Assembly (NCBI RefSeq): GCF_000802965.1
Contig: NZ_JSAK01000020.1
Location: 1-64,000, forward strand
Direction of reading: 5' to 3'
DNA: 64,000 bases
DNA from: Pseudomonas fluorescens
Lineage (GTDB): Bacteria; Pseudomonadota; Gammaproteobacteria; Pseudomonadales; Pseudomonadaceae
Below the pieces are notes generated by a model. That model saw only the letters and a list, made by a program, of their open reading frames with translations. It was not told where the DNA came from and did not search any database. The translations under genes were made by a program, and so were the position numbers. The number at the start of each line of letters is the position of its first letter. The first letter of the stretch is position 1. Shown here piece after piece: positions 7,489 through 15,527 of this stretch.

Positions 7489-8829
7489 ATGGACCCTTCC
7501 CCTGGCTTGACCCTCGCAACAATATTCGCCGATTTCGGCATGATTCTTTTTGCTCTGATCCTGGTTTTGCTCAACGGCTTTTTCGTTGCGGCGGAATTTG
7601 CCATGGTCAAACTGCGCTCGACCCGGGTCGAAGCCATCGCTGAACAACACGGCTGGCGCGGGCACATCCTGCGCACCGTGCACAGTCAGCTCGATGCCTA
7701 CCTGTCGGCGTGCCAATTGGGTATCACCCTCGCCTCCCTGGGCCTCGGCTGGGTCGGTGAGCCGGCGTTCGCGCACCTTCTGGAGCCGTTGCTGGAAACC
7801 ATCGGCGTGCAATCCGCCGAAGTGGTCAAGGGTGTGTCGTTCTTCACCGCGTTCTTCATCATTTCGTACCTGCACATCGTGGTCGGCGAACTGGCCCCGA
7901 AATCCTGGGCGATCCGCAAACCCGAGCTGCTGTCGCTGTGGACCGCCGTGCCGCTGTACCTGTTTTACTGGGCCATGTACCCGGCCATTTACCTGCTCAA
8001 CGCCAGCGCCAACCAGATTTTGCGCATCGCCGGCCAGGGTGAACCCGGCCCGCATCACGAGCACCATTACAGCCGTGAAGAACTGAAACTGATCCTGCAC
8101 TCCAGCCGTGGCCAGGACCCGAGCGACCAAGGCATGCGCGTATTGGCCTCGGCGGTGGAAATGGGTGAACTGGAAGTGGTCGACTGGGCCAACTCCCGCG
8201 AAGACCTGGTGACCCTGGAGTTCAATGCACCGCTCAAGGAAATCCTGGCGATGTTCCGTCGCCACAAGTTCAGCCGTTATCCGGTGTACGACAGCGAGCG
8301 CCAGGAGTTCGTCGGCCTGCTGCATATCAAGGATTTGTTGCTGGAACTGGCAGCACTGGACCACATTCCCGAGTCGTTCAACCTGGCCGAGCTGACCCGC
8401 CCGCTGGAGCGCGTGTCCCGGCACATGCCGCTGTCGCAACTGCTGGAACAGTTCCGCAAGGGCGGCTCGCACTTCGCCGTGGTCGAAGAGGCCGACGGCA
8501 ACATCATCGGCTACCTGACCATGGAAGACGTGCTGGAAGTGCTGGTGGGCGACATTCAGGACGAACACCGCAAGGCCGAGCGCGGCATCCTCGCTTATCA
8601 GCCGGGCAAACTGCTGGTGCGGGGCGATACGCCGTTGTTCAAAGTCGAGCGACTGTTGGGTATCGATCTGGATCACGTTGAAGCCGAAACACTTGCCGGG
8701 CTGGTTTACGAAAGCCTGAAGCGGGTGCCGGAAGAGGAAGAAGTGCTGGAAGTCGAAGGACTGCGGATCATCATCAAGAAGATGAAAGGACCGAAGATTG
8801 TGTTGGCCAAGGTGTTGATGCTGGACTGA
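7489..8829 (+). CDS. CNNM/CorC-type hemolysin-family membrane protein
   Basis: A 446-residue protein. The N-terminal DUF21/CNNM transmembrane domain (about 1-200) has the motif LNGFFVAAEFAMVKLRSTRV. Two CBS domains follow (about 205-330), then a C-terminal CorC_HlyC/transporter-associated domain with GLVYESLKRVPEEEE. Proteins of this layout are implicated in Mg or Co efflux or ion homeostasis; 'hemolysin' is a historic label. The ATG at 7489 (MDPSPGLT) is preferred over the in-frame TTG at 7459. The place after phoR is conserved in Pseudomonas as far as I recall; no functional link to phosphate is shown. Confidence 0.85.
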   Translation: MDPSPGLTLATIFADFGMILFALILVLLNGFFVAAEFAMVKLRSTRVEAIAEQHGWRGHILRTVHSQLDAYLSACQLGITLASLGLGWVGEPAFAHLLEPLLETIGVQSAEVVKGVSFFTAFFIISYLHIVVGELAPKSWAIRKPELLSLWTAVPLYLFYWAMYPAIYLLNASANQILRIAGQGEPGPHHEHHYSREELKLILHSSRGQDPSDQGMRVLASAVEMGELEVVDWANSREDLVTLEFNAPLKEILAMFRRHKFSRYPVYDSERQEFVGLLHIKDLLLELAALDHIPESFNLAELTRPLERVSRHMPLSQLLEQFRKGGSHFAVVEEADGNIIGYLTMEDVLEVLVGDIQDEHRKAERGILAYQPGKLLVRGDTPLFKVERLLGIDLDHVEAETLAGLVYESLKRVPEEEEVLEVEGLRIIIKKMKGPKIVLAKVLMLD

Positions 8830-8856
8830 TACACACCTCGGCTGAACGATTACTCA

Positions 8857-8988
8857 TGTGGCGAGGGAGCTTGCTCCCGCTGGGCTGCGAAGCGGCCCCA
8901 ATCCTGCAACCGCGATCCTTCAGATCAACCGCATTCACCGGATTAACGGCTGCTGCGCAGCCGAGCGGGAGCAAGCTCCCTCGCCACA
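8857..8988. repeat. REPIN (GTGGCGAGGGAGCTTGCTCCCGC type)
   Basis: Two inverted REP arms of about 30 bases are separated by about 75 bases. The same family recurs at 57952-58046. It lies between two convergent genes, where it could serve as a transcription end. Confidence 0.85.
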
Positions 8989-9009
8989 ATAAGTCTTCGC
9001 AAGCCCTCG

Positions 9010-9906
9010 TTATTGCTTGCCCACCACAAAGTTGGGCAACGCACCCACCGATTGGTTGAACTGATACGGGATCGATACCAGCCCCATCCCGGTATTGCGC
9101 TGCACCACGAAATGCAGGTGCGGGCCGCTACTGTTGCCGGTATTGCCCGATAGCGCCAGTGGGCTGCCCACTGCCACCTGCTGCCCCTCCCGAACGCTGA
9201 CCGAGCCTTTTTTCAGGTGCAGGTACACGCCCATCGTCCCGTCATTGTGCAGCACCCGCACAAAGTTGCCTGACGCGTCGGTGCCACGCCCGTCCTGGCT
9301 GTTTTCAGTCTTGATCACCACCCCGCCCCGCGCGGCAATGATCGGTGTGCCTTCGGGCATGGCGATGTCGATGGCGTAGCGGTTCTTCGGCCCGAAGTGG
9401 CTGTATTGGCCGTTGGCGCCCTGACTCACCCGAAACGGCCCGCCACGCCAGGGCAACGGGTATCGATAGGCCATGGAGGCACCTGCGGGGTCGCCCAGGG
9501 AATATTCGAACTTGGGAACGTAGGCAATCGGCCTTTCGGCCTGCGTCGCCGTGAGCATCGCCAGACGGATGCTGCTGCGTGCCGGCATCACCCGCCGAAT
9601 CGGCCGGCTCGGCGCGCCGCTGACATTCTTCAACCCGGCGAAACTCAACTCGATCTCGACCGGTGCATACAGGTCGTTGCGCACATAAACGCTGTCCACG
9701 CCTTCCTTCTTCATGATCACCAGGTACACCTGACGCTCAAGGTGCTCGACCATGCGATCGCGAAAAGTGAACACCGTGGAGCCTTTCGTGGGGCGGTCGC
9801 TGTAGGAGACCACTCCATTGGTGTCGGTGGACTTGTAGATGGTCACGGCTACTGCTGAGGAGGCAGCCATGAACAGTCCGCAGAAAAAAAGCAGGCGCGC
9901 GAGCAT
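9010..9906 (-). CDS. M23-family peptidoglycan endopeptidase
   Basis: A 298-residue exported protein with signal peptide (about 1-20) and a short DUF4124-like segment (TIYKSTDTNGVVSYSDRP, residues 22-39). The C-terminal LytM/M23 metallopeptidase domain carries zinc ligands H170 and D180 in SHFGPKNRYAID and the HLH triad of SGPHLHF near residue 265. M23 enzymes cut peptide cross-links in peptidoglycan. All three ligand motifs are present, so it is likely active rather than a degenerate activator. It lies alone on the minus strand between a REPIN and the toxin-antitoxin pair. Confidence 0.85.
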   Translation of the reverse strand: MLARLLFFCGLFMAASSAVAVTIYKSTDTNGVVSYSDRPTKGSTVFTFRDRMVEHLERQVYLVIMKKEGVDSVYVRNDLYAPVEIELSFAGLKNVSGAPSRPIRRVMPARSSIRLAMLTATQAERPIAYVPKFEYSLGDPAGASMAYRYPLPWRGGPFRVSQGANGQYSHFGPKNRYAIDIAMPEGTPIIAARGGVVIKTENSQDGRGTDASGNFVRVLHNDGTMGVYLHLKKGSVSVREGQQVAVGSPLALSGNTGNSSGPHLHFVVQRNTGMGLVSIPYQFNQSVGALPNFVVGKQ

Positions 9907-10003
9907 GGGCGAGATTCTGTCGAGTAGGGTCTGGAGTGAGCCTAGCAGTCGGAATTGACCTGTGTAGTCGGCAGATGTTTCAAAATTGGCCGGTGTAGAT
10001 CGA

Positions 10004-10315
10004 TCAGGCTGGCTGGAGTGGCTCGCGCGGCAATATACAAATGTCGACAGACAAATGGGCCGACGAAGACAAATTCACCAAGGCATCGAGTGAAAATTTG
10101 TCGATTTTGCCGCTGAGAACATCGTTCAGTCGCGGCTGGCTGATGCCCAGTCGCTTGGCCGCCTCCTTTTGCGACAGTTCCCAAGCCTGAACGGTTTTGC
10201 CCAGTTCCAGCATCAGCTTGGACCGCAGGCGCATGTTTGCAGCTTCCTGGGGAGTATCTTCCAGTGCATCCCAAATACTGGCAAAGCGCTGGGTCTGGTT
10301 CTGATCATCCGTCAT
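10004..10315 (-). CDS. XRE-family antitoxin
   Basis: A 103-residue protein with a helix-turn-helix at about 50-75 (LSQKEAAKRLGISQPRLNDVLSGKID), of the compact XRE type found as antitoxin of RelE/HigB-like toxins. It starts 4 bases after the toxin stop, so the order is toxin then antitoxin, as in higBA modules. It should bind and neutralise the toxin and repress the operon. A possible operator is the inverted repeat at 10748-10765. Pairing is inferred from size, order and spacing. Confidence 0.85.
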   Translation of the reverse strand: MTDDQNQTQRFASIWDALEDTPQEAANMRLRSKLMLELGKTVQAWELSQKEAAKRLGISQPRLNDVLSGKIDKFSLDALVNLSSSAHLSVDICILPREPLQPA

Positions 10316-10319
10316 TTGA

Positions 10320-10643
10320 TTAACCTATTTCCTTCAGTCTAGCCCGTGCCAGTTCGATATCCCGTACTTCAGTTTTTCGTGTGGTCTTGTGCAAGGCGTG
10401 CAGCACATAAACGGCTTCAGGCCGGCTGACGACATAAAATACCCGGTACGCCCCTGACTCTTCGGTAATTCTGATTTCATTGACGCCCCGGCCAACTGTT
10501 TTCATCGGCCTCCAGTCAAAAGGCTCTTCGCCCTGCTGCAAGAGATCCAGCTGAAACCCCGCAGCTCTTCGCGCATCCAGCGGGAAAGCTTTCAAATCCT
10601 TGAGTGCGGTCGCGATAAACACCACATCCTTGTGCCTTGGCAT
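10320..10643 (-). CDS. RelE/HigB-like toxin (phage Gp49-like family)
   Basis: A 107-residue basic protein with the pattern of the phage-derived Gp49-like / DUF891 group of the RelE-ParE superfamily: FPLDARRAAGFQLDLLQQGE early, MKTVGRGVNEIRI in the centre, YRVFYVV and LHALHKTTRKTE towards the end. Such toxins are ribosome-dependent or ribosome-associated mRNA interferases; the catalytic residues were not checked individually. It is the first gene of a two-gene operon with the XRE antitoxin. Both are intact, so the module may be functional. Its location beside phosphate genes looks like a local insertion. Confidence 0.85.
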   Translation of the reverse strand: MPRHKDVVFIATALKDLKAFPLDARRAAGFQLDLLQQGEEPFDWRPMKTVGRGVNEIRITEESGAYRVFYVVSRPEAVYVLHALHKTTRKTEVRDIELARARLKEIG

Positions 10644-10747
10644 CGACGTCTCCTGTTGCTGACAGAAAAAGCGTAATCGATGACTTGGGGATCGGTAGAT
10701 CGAGGTTGTTTCAAGGCGTGGCCGGGATGGAGCACTAACAATCAGGC

Positions 10748-10765
10748 TATATCAGAACAGATATA
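10748..10765. promoter_or_regulatory. candidate operator of the toxin-antitoxin operon
   Basis: TATATC, six bases, GATATA: a perfect inverted repeat about 105 bases upstream of the toxin start, in a local AT-rich stretch. Its position suits an antitoxin or complex binding site overlapping the promoter; binding is inferred. Confidence 0.4.
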
Positions 10766-10813
10766 AATCAAGTCGCGGGGGCGAGATATCAGACGTGCGG
10801 GATGGAAATGACC

Positions 10814-10837
10814 CCATCGCGAGCAAACTCGCGATGG
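10814..10837. repeat. short palindrome (CATCGCGAGCAAACTCGCGATG type)
   Basis: A 10-bp inverted repeat with a short loop sits just downstream of the response regulator stop on the minus strand. It resembles the core of another Pseudomonas REP family and may help end transcription. Confidence 0.5.
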
Positions 10838-10860
10838 CGGACTAGCAGGCGAAGCCGATC

Positions 10861-11772
10861 TTAGGCGCCCGGAATGAAATGCTTCTGCGCCGTACCGCGC
10901 GCAATCAGCCGGGAGATGTAATCGAGTTTTTGCGCATCTTGATCGACGAAGCGGAAGGTCAGTTGCAGCCAGTCGCTGTCGGGCTTTGGCTCGTGGGCGA
11001 CGATGGCGTGCAGGTAGCCGTTCAGACGTGCGGTTTCAGCGTTGTCGCCTTGCTCCAGGTCCAGTACGGCGCTATCGAGCACTTGTGGCAGGGTTTCCGA
11101 GCGTTTCACCACCAACAGCGCTTCTTTGAGGCTGAGCGCCTTGATAACGCATTGCTGAATGCCGTTCGGCAGGCGCAATTGACCCTGACCACGCCCGCCC
11201 CCGGCGCCAGCGGCCGCTGCCGGCGCCTTGACCGGCGGGCTGTTGAGCAAACCACGGGACGGTGCGGCAGCGGGTGCGGCAGGCGTTGGCGCGACCACGG
11301 CAGCTTTGCCGCCGGTCAATGCGTTCAGGGAATCGTTGCCGAACGCCGAGCTGGTTTTGGTCGCGGCGACGCTCATCAACGAGTCGAGTTTGCCGACCTT
11401 GTGCAGCGCCTGTTTAACCTTGGTGATCAGTTGCTCGTTGGTGAAGGGCTTGCTGACGTAGCCGGAAACGCCGGCCTGGATCGCCTGAACGACGTTCTCT
11501 TTGTCGCCACGACTGGTCACCATCACGAACGGCATGGCCTTCATGGATTCCTGCTCGCGACACCAGGTCAGCAGTTCCAGGCCGGACATTTCCGGCATTT
11601 CCCAGTCGCACAGGACCAGGTCGAACGCTTCACGCGTCAGCAGGGCTTGAGCCTTTTTGCCGTTGATTGCGTCTTCGATCCGCATGCCCGGGAAATAATT
11701 GCGCAGGCATTTCTTCACCAGGTCACGAATGAACGAGGCATCGTCCACGACCAACACACTGACCTTACTCAT
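10861..11772 (-). CDS. response regulator with unusual C-terminal domain
   Basis: A 303-residue protein. The N-terminal CheY-type receiver (about 1-125) has D10-D11, phospho-acceptor D56 (LVLCDWEMP) and a Lys in GYVSKPF. An Ala/Pro/Gly-rich linker (about 150-205) leads to a C-terminal domain (about 205-303) that ends DWLQLTFRFVDQDAQKLDYI, reminiscent of the closing strand of PilZ-like domains but without a clear RxxxR c-di-GMP motif. No DNA-binding or enzymatic output domain is seen. The start at 11772 (MSKVSVLVVDD) follows an AAGGGG site. It lies downstream of phoU, as I recall from other pseudomonads. Confidence 0.75.
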   Translation of the reverse strand: MSKVSVLVVDDASFIRDLVKKCLRNYFPGMRIEDAINGKKAQALLTREAFDLVLCDWEMPEMSGLELLTWCREQESMKAMPFVMVTSRGDKENVVQAIQAGVSGYVSKPFTNEQLITKVKQALHKVGKLDSLMSVAATKTSSAFGNDSLNALTGGKAAVVAPTPAAPAAAPSRGLLNSPPVKAPAAAAGAGGGRGQGQLRLPNGIQQCVIKALSLKEALLVVKRSETLPQVLDSAVLDLEQGDNAETARLNGYLHAIVAHEPKPDSDWLQLTFRFVDQDAQKLDYISRLIARGTAQKHFIPGA

Positions 11773-11892
11773 CCATAACCCCTTTAAAAAATCCCGGCAA
11801 GCATACCGTTTTGCTGATGGCACTTTGCCAAAAACCTTCAGTCACGCCGGGACTTTTCGTTCGCGGGTGCTGCTTTTGAAATTCGCAAACCA

Positions 11893-11926
11893 CAAACAAA
11901 AACGCCCGGCCAAAAGGCCGGGCGCT
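11893..11926 (-). terminator. phoU rho-independent terminator
   Basis: CGCCCGGCC, an AAAA loop and GGCCGGGCG form a 9-bp GC stem. On the minus strand it is followed by GTTTTTGTTTG. It lies 15 bases after the phoU stop. Confidence 0.85.
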
Positions 11927-11940
11927 TTACTTGGGCAATC

Positions 11941-12702
11941 TTACTTATCGTCAGATTTGCCCGGAACATTAGCGCTTTCGCCGCTGGTTCCTTCAACTTC
12001 TTCCTTCATGCGTTTGAGCCCCAGGTGACGTACGTCGGTGCCGCGCACCAGGTAAATCACCAGCTCCGAGATATTGCGCGCGTGGTCGCCGATGCGCTCC
12101 AGCGAACGCAGCACCCAGATAATGCTCAAGACCCGCGAGATAGAGCGCGGGTCTTCCATCATGTAGGTCGCCAGCTCACGCAGGGCGGTCTTGTATTCGC
12201 GGTCAATGATCTTGTCGTACTGCGCCACCGACAACGCCAGGTCGGCGTCGAAACGGGCAAAGGCGTCCAGCGCATCACGCACCATGTTGCGTACCTGGTC
12301 GCCGATGTGGCGAACCTCGACATAACCGCGCGGCGCTTCGCCTTCTTCACACAACTGGATGGCGCGACGGGCGATCTTGGTCGCTTCGTCACCGATGCGC
12401 TCCAGGTCGATCACCGATTTGGAGATGCTGATGATCAGGCGCAAGTCCGATGCCGCTGGCTGACGACGAGCCAGAATGCGCAGGCATTCTTCGTCGATGT
12501 TGCGTTCCATCTGGTTGATCTGGTCATCGATCTCGCGGACCTGCTGGGCCAGGCCGGAGTCGGCCTCGATCAGCGCGGTCACCGCGTCGTTGACCTGCTT
12601 CTCGACCAGCCCGCCCATGGCCAGGAGGTGGCTGCGCACTTCCTCAAGCTCGGCGTTGAACTGCGCGGAAATGTGGTGGGTAAGGCCTTCTTTACTAATC
12701 AT
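11941..12702 (-). CDS. phoU: phosphate signalling protein PhoU
   Basis: A 253-residue all-helical protein with the two PhoU repeats. Each carries the metal-binding pattern: DLERIGDEATKIARRA at about 100-115 and SLERIGDHARNISE at about 205-218. PhoU connects the Pst transporter to PhoR and keeps the regulon off when phosphate is plentiful. It is the last gene of the pst cluster on the minus strand and is closed by the terminator at 11893-11926. An acidic C-terminal tail of about 20 residues follows the second repeat. Confidence 0.96.
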   Translation of the reverse strand: MISKEGLTHHISAQFNAELEEVRSHLLAMGGLVEKQVNDAVTALIEADSGLAQQVREIDDQINQMERNIDEECLRILARRQPAASDLRLIISISKSVIDLERIGDEATKIARRAIQLCEEGEAPRGYVEVRHIGDQVRNMVRDALDAFARFDADLALSVAQYDKIIDREYKTALRELATYMMEDPRSISRVLSIIWVLRSLERIGDHARNISELVIYLVRGTDVRHLGLKRMKEEVEGTSGESANVPGKSDDK

Positions 12703-12719
12703 CTATTTCGCTCCGCGAA

Positions 12720-12822
12720 AGTTGCAAGCTTCAAGCTGCAAGCTTCAAGCAGTTATGTATAAGTCCTGAAATCGCACCGCTTCTATCTTGCCGCTTGCAG
12801 CTTGTAGCTAGCGGCTGCCTCG
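12720..12822. repeat. AAGCTTCAAGCTGCAAGCTT-type repeat in the phoU-pstB gap
   Basis: TTGCAAGCTTCAAGCTGCAA-like sequence at the phoU side and CCGCTTGCAGCTTGTAGC-like sequence at the pstB side form an imperfect inverted repeat about 100 bases long. It is of the same kind as the one between phoB and phoR. Confidence 0.6.
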
Positions 12823-12823
12823 A

Positions 12824-13657
12824 CTAGCCATAACGACCGGTGATGTAGTCTTCGGTCTGCTTCTTCGCCGGATTGGTGAACAGGGTGTCGGTGTCGCCGA
12901 ACTCCACCAGCTTGCCCATGTACATGAACGCCGTGTAGTCGGAAACCCGCGCGGCCTGTTGCATGTTGTGGGTCACGATGACGATGGTGAACTTCGATTT
13001 CAGTTCGTAGATCAGCTCTTCGACTTTCAGCGTCGAGATCGGGTCGAGTGCCGAGCACGGTTCGTCGAGCAACAGCACTTCCGGTTCCACGGCGATGGTG
13101 CGCGCGATCACCAGACGTTGCTGCTGACCACCGGACAGGCCCAATGCCGACTCATGCAGACGGTCTTTGACTTCGTCCCACAGCGCCGCGCCTTTCAATG
13201 CCCACTCGACGGCTTCGTCGAGCACGCGCTTCTTGTTGATGCCCTGGATTCGCAGGCCGTAAACCACGTTTTCGTAGATGGTTTTCGGGAACGGGTTGGG
13301 CTTCTGGAACACCATGCCGACGCGACGACGCAGTTCGGCCACGTCTTCGCCTTTACGGTAGATGTTGTTGCCGTACAGGTTGATCGCGCCTTCGACACGG
13401 CAGCCATCGACCAGGTCGTTCATGCGGTTGAAGGTCCGCAGCAGCGTGGACTTGCCGCAGCCGGACGGGCCGATGAAGGCGGTCACGCGCTGTTTAGGGA
13501 TGTTCATGCTGACGTCGTACAGCGCTTGTTTGTCGCCGTAGAACAGGCTCAGGCCCGGCACTTCGATGGCAACGGTTTCCTGCTCAAGGCTCAGGCTCTG
13601 TTTGTCGCGACCCAGGGCCGACATGTTGATGCCGTGGGTATGTGTTTCGTGCTGCAT
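12824..13657 (-). CDS. pstB: phosphate ABC transporter ATP-binding protein PstB
   Basis: A 277-residue cytoplasmic ATPase that powers high-affinity phosphate uptake. Walker A GPSGCGKST is at residues 63-71, the signature LSGGQQQR at 174-181, Walker B LLLDEP at 195-200, and the switch histidine in VTHNMQQAARVSDYTAF. The family-typical VGMVFQKPNPFPKTIYEN is also present. The N-terminal 25 residues are an extension over the E. coli form. It is cotranscribed with pstA upstream, across a REPIN, and with phoU downstream. Confidence 0.96.
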   Translation of the reverse strand: MQHETHTHGINMSALGRDKQSLSLEQETVAIEVPGLSLFYGDKQALYDVSMNIPKQRVTAFIGPSGCGKSTLLRTFNRMNDLVDGCRVEGAINLYGNNIYRKGEDVAELRRRVGMVFQKPNPFPKTIYENVVYGLRIQGINKKRVLDEAVEWALKGAALWDEVKDRLHESALGLSGGQQQRLVIARTIAVEPEVLLLDEPCSALDPISTLKVEELIYELKSKFTIVIVTHNMQQAARVSDYTAFMYMGKLVEFGDTDTLFTNPAKKQTEDYITGRYG

Positions 13658-13742
13658 GGGAGGCTCCCTGTGCTAACAAATTCGGTTCGTTGAACCACTG
13701 GCCTGGCCAGCGGGTTACTCAAATTCTATGTCTGTCGCGGTC

Positions 13743-13833
13743 CCTGTGGGAGCTGGCTTGCCAGCGATGCAGGCGCTGCGGTTTTTCAGTAACACCGCAG
13801 TGATGCCATCGCTGGCAAGCCAGCTCCCACAGG
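13743..13833. repeat. REPIN (CCTGTGGGAGCTGGCTTGCCAGC type)
   Basis: Inverted arms of about 30 bases lie between pstA and pstB. Inside an operon such a structure may protect or end the upstream pstSCA transcript; this is inferred. An inner CACTGCGGTGTTAC-like stem adds to it. Confidence 0.85.
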
Positions 13834-13840
13834 ATTCGTA

Positions 13841-15511
13841 TTAGCTGTCGAGTGCTTTGTACTTCTCGCGCAGGTGGTTACGGATGTACACCGCCGACAG
13901 GTTCAATGTCGCGATCACCAGCACCAGCAGCAGCGCTGTGGCGTATACCAGCGGTCGTGCAGCTTCGACGTTCGGGCTCTGGAAGCCGACGTCATAAATG
14001 TGGAAGCCCAGGTGCATGATCTTCTGGTCAAGGTGCAAGTACGGGTAGTTGCCGTCCACCGGCAGCGACGGCGCCAGTTTCACCACACCCACCAGCATCA
14101 GCGGCGCCACTTCACCGGCGGCGCGAGCCACGGCGAGGATCATGCCGGTCATCATCGCCGGGCTGGCCATCGGGATAACGATCTTCCACAAGGTTTCAGC
14201 CTTGGTCGCACCGAGGGCCAACGAGCCTTCGCGCACGGTGCGCGGGATTCGCGCCAGGCCTTCTTCAGTGGCCACGATCACCACCGGCACCGCCAGCAGC
14301 GCCAAGGTCAGCGAAGCCCAGAGCAGACCCGGCGTACCGAAGGTCGGCGCCGGCAGCGCTTCGGGGAAGAACAAGCGGTCGACCGAACCACCCAATACGT
14401 AAACAAAGAAGCCCAGGCCGAACACGCCGTAAACGATCGCCGGAACGCCAGCCAGGTTATTCACCGCAATCCGGATGATCCGGGTCAGTGTGTTCTGCTT
14501 GGCGTATTCACGCAGATACACCGCCGCCAGCACGCCGAACGGGGTGACGATCATCGCCATGATCAGGGTCATCATCACGGTGCCGAAGATCGCCGGGAAG
14601 ATCCCACCTTCGGTGTTCGCTTCACGCGGGTCGTCCGACAGGAATTCCCAGATCTTGCTGAAGTAGAAACCGACCTTGGTGAACGTACTCATCGCGTTCG
14701 GCTGGTAGGCGTGAACCACTTTGCCCAGGCCGATTTCGATTTCTTTGCCGTTGGCATCACGAGCGGTGAGGCTGTCGCGGTTGAACTGCGCGTGAAGGTC
14801 GCCAAGACGCGCTTCGATGTCCTGATAACGGGCATTGAGTTCGGCGCGCTCGGATTCCATGTCCGCTTGCGCGGCCGCGTCGAGCTTGCCGTCCAGTTCC
14901 AGTTTGCGGCTGTGCAGACGGATGCGTTCGAGACCGGCGTTGATCGCACCGATATCTACCTTTTCCAGGGTCTTGAGTTGTGAGGCCAGCTGATTCACAC
15001 GGTTGATCCGCGCTTGCAGCTCAGGCCAGGCAGCTTCGCCTTCAGCGATGACCTTGCCATCCTGTTTGACGTTGACCAGGTAGCCGTAGAAGTTGCCCCA
15101 CTCGCGGCGCTCCAGCGCCATCAGCTCGACCGGGGTCTTCTGGTTGGTCAGCCACTCGCCGACGATCCACGTGAAGTCATTGCCGTTCAGGTCACGGTTG
15201 CCGACCTTGATCAGCTCACGAGTCATGAACTCCGGGCCTTCGTCCGGCACTGGCAAGCCAGCGCTTTTCAAACGCGCACGCGGCACTTCTTCCTTCTGTA
15301 CCACTTCGCCGATGACCAGGTGATTGGCCTGGCCCGGCACGTCATAACTGGCGTGGATCAGGTCCGCCGGCCAGAAGTGACCCAGACCGCGCACGGCAAT
15401 CACTGCCAGCAGGCCAATGGTCATGATGACCGCGATGGACACCGCGCCACCGCTGATCCAGACGCCGGGGGCGCCGCTCTTGAACCATCCTTTCAGGGAG
15501 TTCTGTTTCAC
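13841..15511 (-). CDS. pstA: phosphate ABC transporter permease PstA
   Basis: A 556-residue inner-membrane permease. One membrane segment lies near residues 19-42. A large hydrophilic insert (about 50-300, with a coiled-coil-like stretch rich in Glu, Arg and Leu) comes before the canonical permease domain (about 310-540). The permease EAA-like loop is VREGSLALGATKAETLWKIVIPMASPAM. The long form with a periplasmic insert is typical of Pseudomonas and about twice the length of E. coli PstA. It pairs with PstC, whose stop lies 16 bases upstream. Confidence 0.93.
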   Translation of the reverse strand: MKQNSLKGWFKSGAPGVWISGGAVSIAVIMTIGLLAVIAVRGLGHFWPADLIHASYDVPGQANHLVIGEVVQKEEVPRARLKSAGLPVPDEGPEFMTRELIKVGNRDLNGNDFTWIVGEWLTNQKTPVELMALERREWGNFYGYLVNVKQDGKVIAEGEAAWPELQARINRVNQLASQLKTLEKVDIGAINAGLERIRLHSRKLELDGKLDAAAQADMESERAELNARYQDIEARLGDLHAQFNRDSLTARDANGKEIEIGLGKVVHAYQPNAMSTFTKVGFYFSKIWEFLSDDPREANTEGGIFPAIFGTVMMTLIMAMIVTPFGVLAAVYLREYAKQNTLTRIIRIAVNNLAGVPAIVYGVFGLGFFVYVLGGSVDRLFFPEALPAPTFGTPGLLWASLTLALLAVPVVIVATEEGLARIPRTVREGSLALGATKAETLWKIVIPMASPAMMTGMILAVARAAGEVAPLMLVGVVKLAPSLPVDGNYPYLHLDQKIMHLGFHIYDVGFQSPNVEAARPLVYATALLLVLVIATLNLSAVYIRNHLREKYKALDS

Positions 15512-15527
15512 AGACTTCTACCTTTGC

